64,000 nucleotides of DNA from Brevundimonas guildfordensis (lineage in GTDB: Bacteria; Pseudomonadota; Alphaproteobacteria; Caulobacterales; Caulobacteraceae): the NCBI RefSeq assembly GCF_014836405.1, contig NZ_JACSQU010000001.1, positions 1,488,001 through 1,552,000 on the forward strand. Reading direction: 5' to 3'. A model generated the notes under the pieces. The model saw nothing but the letters and a program-made list of their open reading frames with translations. It was not told where the DNA came from and did no database searches. Shown here one piece after another: positions 1-7,936 of this stretch; the first letter of the stretch is position 1; every line of letters begins with the position of its first letter. A program made the position numbers and the translations under genes.

Positions 1-1
1 G

Positions 2-109
2 GTTATCGACGCGACAGGACTGAAGACACGTCTCCTTCCTTGGTCTGATGCAGAAATCCTACGCCTGATTCCCCCGCATCGCCATGACCAGTACGCAGCG
101 TTTTCGTGA
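2..109 (+). CDS. C-terminal end of an unidentified protein, cut by the window edge
   Basis: An open frame runs in from the left edge for 35 codons and stops at TGA 107-109. The translated end (VIDATGLKTRLLPWSDAEIL, then RLIPPHRHDQYAAFS) has ordinary protein composition, and the other two forward frames are less protein-like. It is convergent with the channel gene that ends at 120, leaving only 10 bases between the two stop codons. I do not recognise the family from this fragment. It could also be a chance open frame, since only 108 bases are visible. Confidence 0.4.
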   Translation, partial: VIDATGLKTRLLPWSDAEILRLIPPHRHDQYAAFS

Positions 110-119
110 CATCCGCGGA

Positions 120-782
120 TCAGCGTCTGGAGATGAAGCTGGGGCAGGCCGGCAGGCTCCAGCCCCACTTCAAGGCGCCCGCGCGCAGCATGAAGCCCGC
201 CGCCAGCCCCACGGCCACCGCCGGCCACGTCGGAACCGCCAGCGCCTTCAGGCCGACGAAGACGCCGGCCGACGCCAGCGCCGCCGTAATGTTCAGCTCG
301 CGGCGCAGCAGAATCGAGGGCTGGTGCGCCAGCACGTCGCGCACGATGCCGCCGAAACAGGCGGTCAGCACCCCCATGACGATGCAGATCAGGGGCGCGA
401 CATTATAGGACGCCGCCTTGGCCGCTCCCATGACGCCATAGGCCGCCAGCCCCACCGCATCCAGCCACAGCAAGGCCCGGAACCGCCATGGGCGCGAGCC
501 CAGCAGCCAGAAGCCGACCGCCACCACCAGACAAACGGCCACATAGACCCAGTCCTGCACCCAGAAGACCGGCGCTCCGATCAACAGGTCGCGCAAGGTG
601 CCGCCGCCCATGCCGGTGACGGCGGCGAAGAAGGCGAAGGTGATCACGTCATGCTTGGCGCGCGACGCGGCAAGAGCCCCGGTGGCGGCGAAGACGGCCA
701 CGCCCGCAAAATCCAGCAACGGCAGCACCGCAGCCGGACGAACCAGGTCTGCGCCCGCGATCGGCTCCAACATCCTCATCAT
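120..782 (-). CDS. TRIC/UPF0126-type cation channel (YicG-like membrane protein)
   Basis: A 220-aa inner-membrane protein with about seven hydrophobic helices and little else. Two related glycine-rich motifs followed by RD, GGGTLRDL near residue 80 and GGIVRDVL near residue 145, mark the internal duplication of the UPF0126 family, whose structures are trimeric intracellular cation (TRIC) channels. Bacterial members probably conduct potassium or other monovalent cations; the physiological substrate here cannot be read from sequence. Three ATG codons lie close together at the N-terminus, so the exact start is uncertain by a few residues. It stands alone, with the glycosylase gene 60 bases upstream on the same strand. 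Confidence 0.85.
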   Translation of the reverse strand: MMRMLEPIAGADLVRPAAVLPLLDFAGVAVFAATGALAASRAKHDVITFAFFAAVTGMGGGTLRDLLIGAPVFWVQDWVYVAVCLVVAVGFWLLGSRPWRFRALLWLDAVGLAAYGVMGAAKAASYNVAPLICIVMGVLTACFGGIVRDVLAHQPSILLRRELNITAALASAGVFVGLKALAVPTWPAVAVGLAAGFMLRAGALKWGWSLPACPSFISRR

Positions 783-842
783 CCCCAGGGCGCCGCCCCG
801 GCGCCGCCTTCGGGGTCGCCCCCGGCCTCGGTACGACGAAGG

Positions 843-1496
843 TTAGACGCCCTCGTCCAGCGCGATGTCGCCGCGCCGAACGCCACCATACCACCCCCAG
901 AGCAAATGCGCCGCCACCGCGCGATGCGGTCGCCAGATCTCGGCCCGGGCATAGGCCTGTTTCTCGCTCGGCCGAGCTTCGGCCCGGTCGGCCCAGCGCA
1001 TGGCCTCCTGAAGCGCCACGTCGCCGCCGGGGAAGACGTCCTGTCGCCCCTCGCAGAACATCAAAAAGGTCTCGGCGGTCCACCGCCCCACCCCCTTGAT
1101 GGACACAAGGGCGGCGATAGCCTCGGCGTCGTTCAGCCGTTCCAGGTGGTCGAAGTCGATATGCCCCTCGGTCTGGGCGCGGGCGATCTCATGGCCGTAT
1201 CTCGCCTTCTGCCCCGACAGGCCGAAGGTGCGCAGCGTCTCGACGTCGCGCGCCAGCACCGCCTCCGGCGTCACCTGCCCGTCCAGCCCCTCGACCACGC
1301 GTTTCCAGATCGACGCCGCCGCCGCCACCGACACCTGCTGTTCGACAATCATACGGAACAGGCCCTCATAGCCGCCGGGCCGCAGCCGCCATTCAAAGAC
1401 CGGCGTCGAGGCGTGGGCGCGCGCCAGCGCCGGATCGGCGGCGGCTAGAGCCTCGCGGGCGGCGGCGACGGAGGCAGAAGACGGAGCAAGGGCCAT
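843..1496 (-). CDS. alkA: DNA-3-methyladenine glycosylase II (AlkA-like, HhH-GPD)
   Basis: A 217-aa base-excision-repair glycosylase that should remove alkylated purines from DNA. It has the HhH-GPD layout: EQQVS near residue 52, the helix-hairpin-helix SIKGVGRWTAE at 132-142, and the catalytic aspartate D159 in GGDVALQ. The length matches short AlkA-type enzymes without the N-terminal AraC/Ada part. There is no C-terminal Fe-S cysteine cluster, which argues against the EndoIII/MutY branches. It is divergent from the oxygenase gene that begins at 1541, with 44 bases between the two starts, so the promoters must be compact. Confidence 0.88.
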   Translation of the reverse strand: MALAPSSASVAAAREALAAADPALARAHASTPVFEWRLRPGGYEGLFRMIVEQQVSVAAAASIWKRVVEGLDGQVTPEAVLARDVETLRTFGLSGQKARYGHEIARAQTEGHIDFDHLERLNDAEAIAALVSIKGVGRWTAETFLMFCEGRQDVFPGGDVALQEAMRWADRAEARPSEKQAYARAEIWRPHRAVAAHLLWGWYGGVRRGDIALDEGV

Positions 1497-1540
1497 GGGA
1501 TCGTATCGACAGAAAAACGGCGCCGCTTTAGCATCGCGCC

Positions 1541-2674
1541 ATGCGTACCTTGGACGATCTTCTCTACCCGATCACGCCTGATCGCTTCTTCGCCGAGTTC
1601 CACGGCCGAAAACCGCTGCACATCCCCGCGCCGGCCGGCGTGCCCAAGCGGGCCCTGCTGGACTGGTCGACGTTCAACGGCCTGCTGAACCAGCCCTCGA
1701 TCTGGACGGCGCAGAGCCTGAAGCTGGTGCAGAACACCCAGCCCGTGCCGCCCGAACGCTATTGCCGCACCGTCCAGAGCCAATCCGGGCCGGCCTTCCG
1801 CCCGGATCCGGCCAAGGTGGCGCTTTTCGTCGCCGAGGGCGCCAGCCTGATCGCCGGCGATGTGCAGGACCTGACAGGGCCGATCGCCGCGCTTTCGTCT
1901 GTCCTCAGCCGGACCTTCGCCGCCAACGCGGGGGCGAACATCTATTGCTCGTTCAAGGGTGTGCAGGCCTTCGGCGCCCATTTCGACCTGACTGACGTCT
2001 TCGCCGTGCAGACCGAAGGCGAGAAGCTGTGGCGCATCTACGAAAATCGCGCGAACGCTCCGGTGGAGATGCCCTCTGACGTCGGCGACATGCGGCGCTG
2101 GCTCGACCAGACGAAGGGCCGTCTCCAGGCCGAGGTGATGATGCGGCCGGGCGACGTGCTCTACCTGCCGCGCGGCTGCTATCACGACGCCTTGGCCCAG
2201 GACGCGGCGTCCCTGCACGTCACCTTCTCCATCGCCGCCTTGCATGGCCGCATCATCTTCAACCTGCTGGAACAGGCGGCTATGCAGGACCCCGCCTTCC
2301 GGGCCTATCTGCCGCCGTCCGGCCAGGACACCGGTCGCGCCCTGCAGCAGCACCTGGCGGGCCTGGGGCAGAGGCTGGCGCAACTGGCCGCGTCGCCCGC
2401 CTTCCGCGACGAAGTGGCTATGACGCAGGAACGGCTGACGCCGCGCGCCCATCGCTTCGCCCTGCCTCATCGCGAGCCGCTGACCCGCTACGGCCGCACC
2501 GCCATAATGGCTCCGGCCTATGCCGGACCTGTAGCCCACGCCATGCACTGGGCGCTGTCACAGCAGGTCTTCAGCCTTGAAGACCTGATCGCCCAGTTCG
2601 ACTTCGTGTCCGAGGCCGACATCCGCACCGCCGTGGATCAGGCCGAAAAGGCGGGAGCGCTGAAGCGGGCGTGA
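1541..2674 (+). CDS. JmjC/cupin-fold 2-oxoglutarate oxygenase (ribosomal oxygenase-like)
   Basis: A 377-aa protein of the JmjC/cupin_4 family that includes E. coli YcfD (RoxA), an arginine hydroxylase of ribosomal protein L16. The Fe(II) triad is visible: H147 and D149 in AHFDLTD and H215 in LPRGCYHDA. The stretch GEKLWRIYENR just after the HxD fits the family's oxoglutarate-side strand. A helical C-terminal part (residues 240-377) corresponds to the dimerisation/winged-helix region. Whether it acts on L16 is inference. The next gene overlaps its stop by 4 bases, suggesting translational coupling with gluQRS, which also modifies the translation machinery. Confidence 0.8.
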   Translation: MRTLDDLLYPITPDRFFAEFHGRKPLHIPAPAGVPKRALLDWSTFNGLLNQPSIWTAQSLKLVQNTQPVPPERYCRTVQSQSGPAFRPDPAKVALFVAEGASLIAGDVQDLTGPIAALSSVLSRTFAANAGANIYCSFKGVQAFGAHFDLTDVFAVQTEGEKLWRIYENRANAPVEMPSDVGDMRRWLDQTKGRLQAEVMMRPGDVLYLPRGCYHDALAQDAASLHVTFSIAALHGRIIFNLLEQAAMQDPAFRAYLPPSGQDTGRALQQHLAGLGQRLAQLAASPAFRDEVAMTQERLTPRAHRFALPHREPLTRYGRTAIMAPAYAGPVAHAMHWALSQQVFSLEDLIAQFDFVSEADIRTAVDQAEKAGALKRA

Positions 2675-3534
2675 CCCGTTCGCCCGCCATGTTCGTCACC
2701 CGCTTCGCACCCTCCCCTACCGGCCGCCTGCACAAGGGGCACGCCTTCTCGGCCCTGACGGCCTGGCGGGCGGCGAAGGCGGCGGGCGGGCGCTTTATCC
2801 TTCGGATCGAGGACATCGACCCGACGCGCTGTCGGCCCGAGTTCGAAGCCGGGATCTACGAGGATCTGGCCTGGCTGGGGCTGGACTGGGAGACGCCGGT
2901 GCGGCGCCAGTCCGATCACCTGGCCGACTACGCTGCCGTGGTCGAGTCGCTGGACCATCGCGGCCTGCTCTACCGCTGCTTCCGCACCCGCAAGGAGATA
3001 CTGGACGCCATCGGCGCTGCACCTCACGGGCCGGCCGAGGCCGCCCGGCCCGGCCCGCACCCGGCTGACGAGGAAGCGCGCCTGCTGGCTGAAGGGCGTC
3101 CCTTCGCCTGGCGGCTGTCGCTGGATCGGGCGAAAGAGGCGCTGGGCGTGGCGGCCTGGGACGCCTTGAGCTTCATCGAGGAAGGCTCAGGCCCGAATGG
3201 CGAAACCGGCCGCATCAAGGCGCGGCCGGAGACGGCGGGCGACGTCGTGCTGGCGCGCAAGGACGCCGGGACGGCCTATCATCTGGCGGTCACCCACGAC
3301 GACGCCCTGCAGGGCGTCAGCCATGTCATTCGCGGCCAGGACCTGTTCGAGGCGACCCATGTCCAGCGGTTGTTTCAGGCCTTGATGGATTGGCCCGCGC
3401 CCGTCTATCGCCACCACCGCCTGCTGGCCGGGCCGGACGGCCGCCGCTACGCCAAGCGCGACCAATCCGTCACCCTGGCCGAACTGCGCGCGGGCGGCCT
3501 GTTGCCGGATCGGCTCGGGGCGGAGCTGGCGTAA
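2671..3534 (+). CDS. gluQ: Glutamyl-Q tRNA(Asp) synthetase
   Basis: A 287-aa class I synthetase paralogue that lacks the anticodon-binding domain of GltX and attaches glutamate to the queuosine of tRNA-Asp. The N-terminus has FAPSPTGRLHKGHAF (HIGH-type motif), then RIEDIDPTR, and the KMSKS-like KRDQS near residue 265. The zinc-site cysteines of the E. coli enzyme are not kept; only one Cys (YRCF) lies in that region. The GTG at 2671 overlaps the upstream TGA; the ATG at 2689 (MFVTRF) is an equally good start by homology. It forms a two-gene unit with the oxygenase gene. Confidence 0.9.
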   Translation: MTRSPAMFVTRFAPSPTGRLHKGHAFSALTAWRAAKAAGGRFILRIEDIDPTRCRPEFEAGIYEDLAWLGLDWETPVRRQSDHLADYAAVVESLDHRGLLYRCFRTRKEILDAIGAAPHGPAEAARPGPHPADEEARLLAEGRPFAWRLSLDRAKEALGVAAWDALSFIEEGSGPNGETGRIKARPETAGDVVLARKDAGTAYHLAVTHDDALQGVSHVIRGQDLFEATHVQRLFQALMDWPAPVYRHHRLLAGPDGRRYAKRDQSVTLAELRAGGLLPDRLGAELA

Positions 3535-3557
3535 TGAGTCCGCACGAGCCGCCCAAC

Positions 3558-3589
3558 AAAAAAGACGCGGAGGTCGCCCCCCGCGTCTC
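3558..3589 (-). terminator. Rho-independent terminator of cspA
   Basis: On the minus strand a 7-bp stem GACGCGG/CCGCGTC (arms 3581-3587 and 3564-3570) closes a 10-base loop and is followed directly by six T. It lies 28 bases after the cspA stop. This is the clearest intrinsic terminator in the window. Confidence 0.9.
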
Positions 3590-3616
3590 TTCGTGGAATC
3601 CTAGGGATTCGTGGGC

Positions 3617-3820
3617 TTAGAGAACCTTGAGGTCCACAGCCGAGGTCTTGCCGCGCTGGGATTCCAGCTCGTATTCGACCTTGGCGTTTTCATCGAGGCC
3701 GACCAGACCCGCCTTCTGAACGGCGGTGATGTGGACGAAAACGTCCGCGCCGCCGGTGTCGGGTTGAATGAAGCCGAAGCCCTTGGTGGGGTTGAACCAC
3801 TTGACCGTGCCGGTCGCCAT
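3617..3820 (-). CDS. cspA: Cold-shock protein (CspA family)
   Basis: A 67-aa single cold-shock-domain protein that binds single-stranded nucleic acid as an RNA chaperone. RNP1 (KGFGFI, residues 14-19) and RNP2 (VFVHI, 27-31) are intact, and the N-terminus GTVKWFN is typical. GGAG stands 7 bases before the ATG. It has its own strong terminator and a long upstream region (3821-4018) containing an inverted repeat, consistent with a monocistronic gene with a structured leader. Whether it is cold-induced cannot be told from the sequence. Confidence 0.95.
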   Translation of the reverse strand: MATGTVKWFNPTKGFGFIQPDTGGADVFVHITAVQKAGLVGLDENAKVEYELESQRGKTSAVDLKVL

Positions 3821-3914
3821 ATTGCGTCTCCGTAAACGCGCTTTTCCAGGCGGACGTCCTTGCAGGAGCGCCCGTCAGCCCATCTGGACAAGCTCGTTCA
3901 GGCGAAGGAGCAAG

Positions 3915-3935
3915 ACGTGGGTTTGGACCCCACGT
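3915..3935. repeat. Inverted repeat upstream of cspA
   Basis: A perfect 7-bp inverted repeat, ACGTGGG (3915-3921) and CCCACGT (3929-3935), around a 7-base spacer, about 95-115 bases before the cspA start. It could be a structure in the mRNA leader or a protein-binding palindrome. The remaining bases of 3821-4018 show no further gene. Confidence 0.5.
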
Positions 3936-3982
3936 GAAATCCGGACTGCACCATTGTTGTCACCCGACTATCCACAGCGGTC

Positions 3983-4020
3983 AACTGTAAAGCGAATCTG
4001 AAACAACGGCCTTTACAGTT
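3983..4020. repeat. 10-bp perfect inverted repeat at the end of the extensin-like gene
   Basis: AACTGTAAAG (3983-3992) and CTTTACAGTT (4011-4020) form a perfect inverted repeat with an 18-base spacer. The right arm overlaps the stop codon of the extensin-like gene (minus strand). It has no T-run, so it is not a classical terminator. It may be a Rho-independent-like hairpin, an operator for cspA, or an mRNA 3' end structure. Confidence 0.5.
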
Positions 4021-4816
4021 AATTTCGCTTCCTTGCGCACACACCTATGGCGGCGGCATCCAGATGAAAGTGGTCCCGGTGCGCCGCATTGTAGTCGGGG
4101 GTCAGAACATTTCCGAACACCTTGCATCCGCCGTCCCGCAGACGCCGAAGAAAGATTTCGCCCTCCCGTCCGGCAGGGCCTGATCCATCCCAATCATCGG
4201 CCACAGACACGCGCCGGCCGTCTGAAAGTCTTACCGCGCTGACATCCAGCGCATTGGCGCGCGCATGCTGGCTGGGTCGCGCCGCCGCGTCGCGCGAGCC
4301 ATAGACCCGCCGGCAGGCGAAGGTCCCCAGGTTGTCAATTCGCGTCGCCTGCGCCCCCAGGATGGCGCGCGCCGCCGGCTGCACTGTCTCGCGATCCCAC
4401 AGAAGAAGACGCGCGGCCATGGGGCAGCGCATGACCACCCCCGCCGGACTGAGCGGCGCCTGCTCGCCGCCGGAAATCCTCACCGCGCCGCGCACTACGC
4501 AGAAGCCGCCGTCATCCTGATCTGGAACGCGCGACGCGGTCACGCCGGCTTGCCGCAGCAGCGTCAGGCATTGCGCCGTCAGTTTTTCGGCGCGTTGCGC
4601 AGAGTCCGCATCGGAAACCTCCAGCGCCGCCAGCTTGGCCGCTGTCGCCGCGCCGACCGGCTGGCGCAGGTCGAGCGCCTTCCAAGGCAGGTCCTGAGGC
4701 GGCGCGAACGCGTCCACGAGCGCAAACAAGCCGCAGGCGGCCAGGATCGCCGCCCATAGTCCGCTCCACAGATCCGCAACAGGGGTCGCACGCGTCGCCA
4801 TAGGGGCCCAATGCAT
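4019..4816 (-). CDS. Extensin-like C-terminal domain protein (LAS-peptidase-like, membrane-anchored)
   Basis: A 265-aa protein with one N-terminal membrane segment (WSGLWAAILAACGLFALVDA) and a periplasmic extensin-like_C domain. The end holds HARANALD (H-x6-D) and HFH in HRDHFHLD, the same metal-ligand spacing as LAS/M15 peptidoglycan peptidases, plus several cysteines that may pair. I infer a zinc-dependent or zinc-derived cell-wall protein. The reading frame stays open far upstream, but that part lies opposite ppk2; ATG 4816 has AAGG 9 bases before it, and ATG 4801 is the alternative. It is divergent from ppk2. Confidence 0.75.
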   Translation of the reverse strand: MHWAPMATRATPVADLWSGLWAAILAACGLFALVDAFAPPQDLPWKALDLRQPVGAATAAKLAALEVSDADSAQRAEKLTAQCLTLLRQAGVTASRVPDQDDGGFCVVRGAVRISGGEQAPLSPAGVVMRCPMAARLLLWDRETVQPAARAILGAQATRIDNLGTFACRRVYGSRDAAARPSQHARANALDVSAVRLSDGRRVSVADDWDGSGPAGREGEIFLRRLRDGGCKVFGNVLTPDYNAAHRDHFHLDAAAIGVCARKRN

Positions 4817-4909
4817 CGAACCGCGCCTTGATCCTTCAAGCCGCCTGCCTCTGGCGCGGTCGGCTAAATGGCCGCAAGGTCGATGGATCGCTGCACGAGG
4901 ACGCCGCCG

Positions 4910-5653
4910 ATGGCCAAGGACGACTACGCCGACATCCTGGAAGCCCTGCAGATCCAGATGGTCGAGACCCAGGCCTGGGCCATCGAACGGGGGCTGAAGG
5001 TCGTCATCGTCTTCGAGGGACGCGACGCCGCCGGCAAAGACGGGGCGATCAAGCGCATGACCGAATACATGGCACCGCGGCAGACTCGGGTCGTCGCCCT
5101 GCCCAAGCCGACCGATCGCGAGACGTCGCAGTGGTATTTTCAGCGCTACGCGGCCCACCTGCCTGCAGCGGGCGAAATCGTGATCTTCAACCGGTCGTGG
5201 TACAATCGGGCCGGGGTCGAGCCGGTCATGGGCTTCTGCACCCCCGAACAGCATGAGCGATTCCTGCACGACGCCCCGCATTTCGAGCGGATGCTGACCC
5301 AGTCCGGGACCTTATTGATCAAGCTATGGCTGGACATCAGTCGCGATGAACAGGCCCGCCGCCTGGAAGAGCGCGCCGATCACCCGCTGAAACGCTTCAA
5401 GGTCTCAGCCCTGGACGCCGAAGCCCAGGCGCGCTGGAGCGCCTATTCGGCCGCTCGCGACGAGATGCTGAAGCGCACGCATCTGGACTACGCGCCCTGG
5501 ACCGTGGTGGCGACCGACAAGAAGAAGACGGCGCGCCTGAACATTCTGCGCCACGTCCTGCGGACGCTGGATCGCCCCGGCCTGGAATGTCGCGAGCCGG
5601 ACCCGGCCGTCGTCTTCCCAGCCGACCAGGCGGCGGGGCGGCTGGCGCAATAG
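4910..5653 (+). CDS. ppk2: Polyphosphate kinase 2 (PPK2 family)
   Basis: A 247-aa PPK2-family enzyme that transfers phosphate between polyphosphate and nucleotides. The P-loop EGRDAAGKDG lies at residues 36-45, followed by the lid-type motif KRMTEYM and the conserved PTDRETSQWYFQRY and FNRSWYNRAGVE blocks. The single-domain length fits class I PPK2. I took ATG 4910 because GAGG stands 9 bases before it and the homologous region begins there; the frame is open back to ATG 4868. Substrate preference (ADP, GDP or AMP) is not readable. It is followed by a convergent small gene. Confidence 0.88.
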   Translation: MAKDDYADILEALQIQMVETQAWAIERGLKVVIVFEGRDAAGKDGAIKRMTEYMAPRQTRVVALPKPTDRETSQWYFQRYAAHLPAAGEIVIFNRSWYNRAGVEPVMGFCTPEQHERFLHDAPHFERMLTQSGTLLIKLWLDISRDEQARRLEERADHPLKRFKVSALDAEAQARWSAYSAARDEMLKRTHLDYAPWTVVATDKKKTARLNILRHVLRTLDRPGLECREPDPAVVFPADQAAGRLAQ

Positions 5654-5700
5654 GGCGACGTCAGCTGTCGCGCCAGGTCGCGTCAGCCGGCGACGAAGCG

Positions 5701-5916
5701 CTATTTCAAGCCATCTTCCGCCAGGGTGTGCGCCACAAGGGCGTTGGCGTGGCCGTGTCCCATGTCGTGCTCGTCCTTCAGCATGGTGACCAACTCCATG
5801 TGCTTGGCCGGATAGGCGGCGCGGATCTCCGCCTTCCACTCGGCGACTGGACGGCCGTACTTCTTCTCAATGGAAGGAAAGTAGGATGCAGGCCCCTGGA
5901 TCGGCGCTTCGGTCAT
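5701..5916 (-). CDS. DUF4287-type small protein
   Basis: A 71-aa acidic-basic protein whose core (SYFPSIEKKYGRPVAEW, then KHMELVTMLKDEHDMGHGHA) matches the DUF4287 family as I remember it: a short helical domain with conserved GxG(H/Y)AN and a terminal hydrophobic helix. No signal peptide or membrane segment. The function of the family is unknown. It is transcribed towards ppk2 (47 bases between stops) and divergently from ubiA (113 bases between starts), so it probably has its own promoter. Confidence 0.75.
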   Translation of the reverse strand: MTEAPIQGPASYFPSIEKKYGRPVAEWKAEIRAAYPAKHMELVTMLKDEHDMGHGHANALVAHTLAEDGLK

Positions 5917-6029
5917 CGGCGGCTCGCTTCTGTTTCGGCGCCAGTTAAGGCGGGGCGGCAGGCCGATGCAACCGCCTTGAAGAACGGCGTTTCAACGCCG
6001 CCCCTTCACCCTCGGCGGCATCAAGGTCT

Positions 6030-7061
6030 ATGACCGACCACATGAACACAGCCCCGCTTCCCGACGCCGCCGGCCAGAACTGGGTCGACCGCCATGCGCC
6101 CGAACGGCTGAAGCCTTGGCTGAAGCTGGGCCGCTTCGACCGGCCGATCGGCACCTGGCTGCTGCTGCTGCCTGGCTGGCAGGGGATCATGCTGGCGTTG
6201 AACCAGTACGGCCGGCCCTTCGGCGGCTATGAGCTGTGGCTGCTGGTCGGCTTCGCTATCGGCGCCGCTCTGATGCGCGGCGCCGGCTGCGCCGTGAACG
6301 ATATCGTCGACCGCGACTTCGACGCCCAGGTGGCGCGCACGGCGATGCGGCCCATTCCGGCGGGCCAGATCAGCGTCAAACAGGCCTGGGCCTTCGTCAT
6401 CGGCCTGTGCCTGGTCAGCCTGTGCATCCTGCTGACGATGAACCTGATGTCGGTGCTGCTGGGCGCCCTGTCTCTGGGGCTGGTGGCGGCCTATCCCTTC
6501 ATGAAGCGGATCACCTGGTGGCCCCAGGCGTGGCTGGGCCTGACCTTCAACTGGGGCGCCCTGCTGGGCTTCGCCGCCGCCACGGGCGGCCTGTTCGCGC
6601 TCGGCTGGATCTATGTGCTGCAGGTGAAGCTCCGCGGCGACAGCTACTGGATGGCCGAGGGACTGGATCGGATGGGCGACCTCGCCCTGTCGGCGGGGCT
6701 GCTTTACGCGGGCGGGATTTTCTGGACGCTTGGCTACGACACCATCTACGCGCTGCAGGACATCGAAGACGACGTCATGGCCGGGGTGAAGTCCTCGGCG
6801 CGGGCGCTGGGCGGCAATGTCAAGCAAGGCGTGGCGGGCTTCTACGTGCTGGCGGTAGCCCTGGCGGGCGCCGCGGGTTGGGCGGCTGGTCTGGGACCGA
6901 TCTTCTTTGTCGGCCTGACGCTCTACGCATTCCACCTCGCCTGGCAGGTCGTCCGATTGGCCCCGGAGGACACGACCTTGTGTCTGCGTCTTTTCAAGTC
7001 AAATCGCGATGCGGGGTTGATCCTTCTGGCCGCCATCGCGTTCAACGGCTTAGCTTTCTGA
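6030..7061 (+). CDS. ubiA: 4-hydroxybenzoate polyprenyltransferase
   Basis: A 343-aa integral membrane prenyltransferase of ubiquinone biosynthesis that joins the polyprenyl chain to 4-hydroxybenzoate. The first Asp motif, NDIVDRDFD (about residues 90-98), and the second, QDIEDD (about residues 246-251), bind the Mg-diphosphate; about nine hydrophobic helices surround them. An AAGG lies close before the ATG. The protein is longer than E. coli UbiA (about 290 aa): it has extra residues at the N-terminus and a loop (VKLRGDSYWMAEGL) in the middle, as in other alphaproteobacteria. A lipoprotein gene follows 25 bases downstream, possibly co-transcribed. Confidence 0.92.
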   Translation: MTDHMNTAPLPDAAGQNWVDRHAPERLKPWLKLGRFDRPIGTWLLLLPGWQGIMLALNQYGRPFGGYELWLLVGFAIGAALMRGAGCAVNDIVDRDFDAQVARTAMRPIPAGQISVKQAWAFVIGLCLVSLCILLTMNLMSVLLGALSLGLVAAYPFMKRITWWPQAWLGLTFNWGALLGFAAATGGLFALGWIYVLQVKLRGDSYWMAEGLDRMGDLALSAGLLYAGGIFWTLGYDTIYALQDIEDDVMAGVKSSARALGGNVKQGVAGFYVLAVALAGAAGWAAGLGPIFFVGLTLYAFHLAWQVVRLAPEDTTLCLRLFKSNRDAGLILLAAIAFNGLAF

Positions 7062-7086
7062 TCGAACCGTTCCCAAGGAGCCCGGC

Positions 7087-7929
7087 ATGATCCCTTCGCG
7101 CGCCCTTCGCGTCCTTCTCGTCACAGCCGCCGTCGCGGCCTCGCTCGCCGCCTGCCAGCGCAACGAGAAGAAGGAAGCGCCAGCCGCGCCTGCAGCCTCC
7201 GCGCACGCCGTCGAAGGCCCGCTGAAGTACGATAGCGCCACGCCCTACGCCAAGGTCAGCCTGACCCTGCCGGAGAACGTACTGTCCTACCCGGCGCTCT
7301 ACACTCCGCTTTACCGCGACGAGGTGGCCAAGCTGAAAGAGTACGCCGAGGGCGCGCAGGCCGATCGCACCGAGGCCGGCTCGCCCGAAGGCATGCCGCC
7401 TTATGAGAAGACCATTGTCTACGGCGCCCCGATCGAAACCGGCCGTCTGTTCAGCCTGATGCGGACAGACTTCGATTATTCGGGCGGGGCCCATCCGAAC
7501 ACGGTCGCCACCGGCCTGCTGTGGGACAAGGCCGAGGGCCGCCGCATCGCCGCTGCCGAACTGTTCGCCGATAGGGCCGACAAGACCACTGTGGAGCGGG
7601 CCCTGTGCCAGGCGGTGAATGCGGCCAAGACCAAGCGCCCCGGCGCCTCGCCCGTCTCCACGACCAGCGAAACCTGGTCCTGCCCCAAGCTGAAAGACGT
7701 AGCCGTGACCCTGGCGCCCGGCACGGTGCCCGGCAAGGCGGGTGGGCTGACCTTCCTGCTCGATGCCTATGCGGTCGGCCCCTATGTCGAGGGCGCCTAC
7801 TATCTGACTCTGCCGCTGGCGGCCTTCCAAAGCGCCCTGTCGCCGGAATATGCGGGCGAGTTCGAAGGCGCCCCGGCCAAGGCGGGCGACGTGACCGATG
7901 ACCTGCGACTGAAGGCGCCCGCCGCCTGA
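7087..7929 (+). CDS. DUF3298/RsiV-like domain lipoprotein
   Basis: A 280-aa lipoprotein: an N-terminal hydrophobic stretch ends in the lipobox LAAC, so the mature protein begins at Cys22. The body has the features of the DUF4163-DUF3298 pair: a YPAL-like strand early on, and DYSGGAHPNT in the middle, close to the GGAHG-type motif of DUF3298. AAGGAG stands 6 bases before the ATG. Such domains occur in RsiV and in lysozyme-binding or unknown envelope proteins; no specific ligand can be assigned. It follows ubiA on the same strand and is convergent with the hydrolase gene (7 bases between stops). Confidence 0.75.
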   Translation: MIPSRALRVLLVTAAVAASLAACQRNEKKEAPAAPAASAHAVEGPLKYDSATPYAKVSLTLPENVLSYPALYTPLYRDEVAKLKEYAEGAQADRTEAGSPEGMPPYEKTIVYGAPIETGRLFSLMRTDFDYSGGAHPNTVATGLLWDKAEGRRIAAAELFADRADKTTVERALCQAVNAAKTKRPGASPVSTTSETWSCPKLKDVAVTLAPGTVPGKAGGLTFLLDAYAVGPYVEGAYYLTLPLAAFQSALSPEYAGEFEGAPAKAGDVTDDLRLKAPAA

Positions 7930-7936
7930 TCCGCGA

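Noticed and set aside
2671..3534. Calling the synthetase gltX
   Set aside because: At 287 residues it lacks the whole anticodon-binding half; the KRDQS loop and length fit glutamyl-Q tRNA(Asp) synthetase.
4817..5281. N-terminal extension of the extensin-like frame (to 420 residues)
   Set aside because: The extra 155 residues lie entirely opposite or upstream of ppk2, lack a ribosome site and are not protein-like; a membrane anchor begins properly just after ATG 4816/4801.
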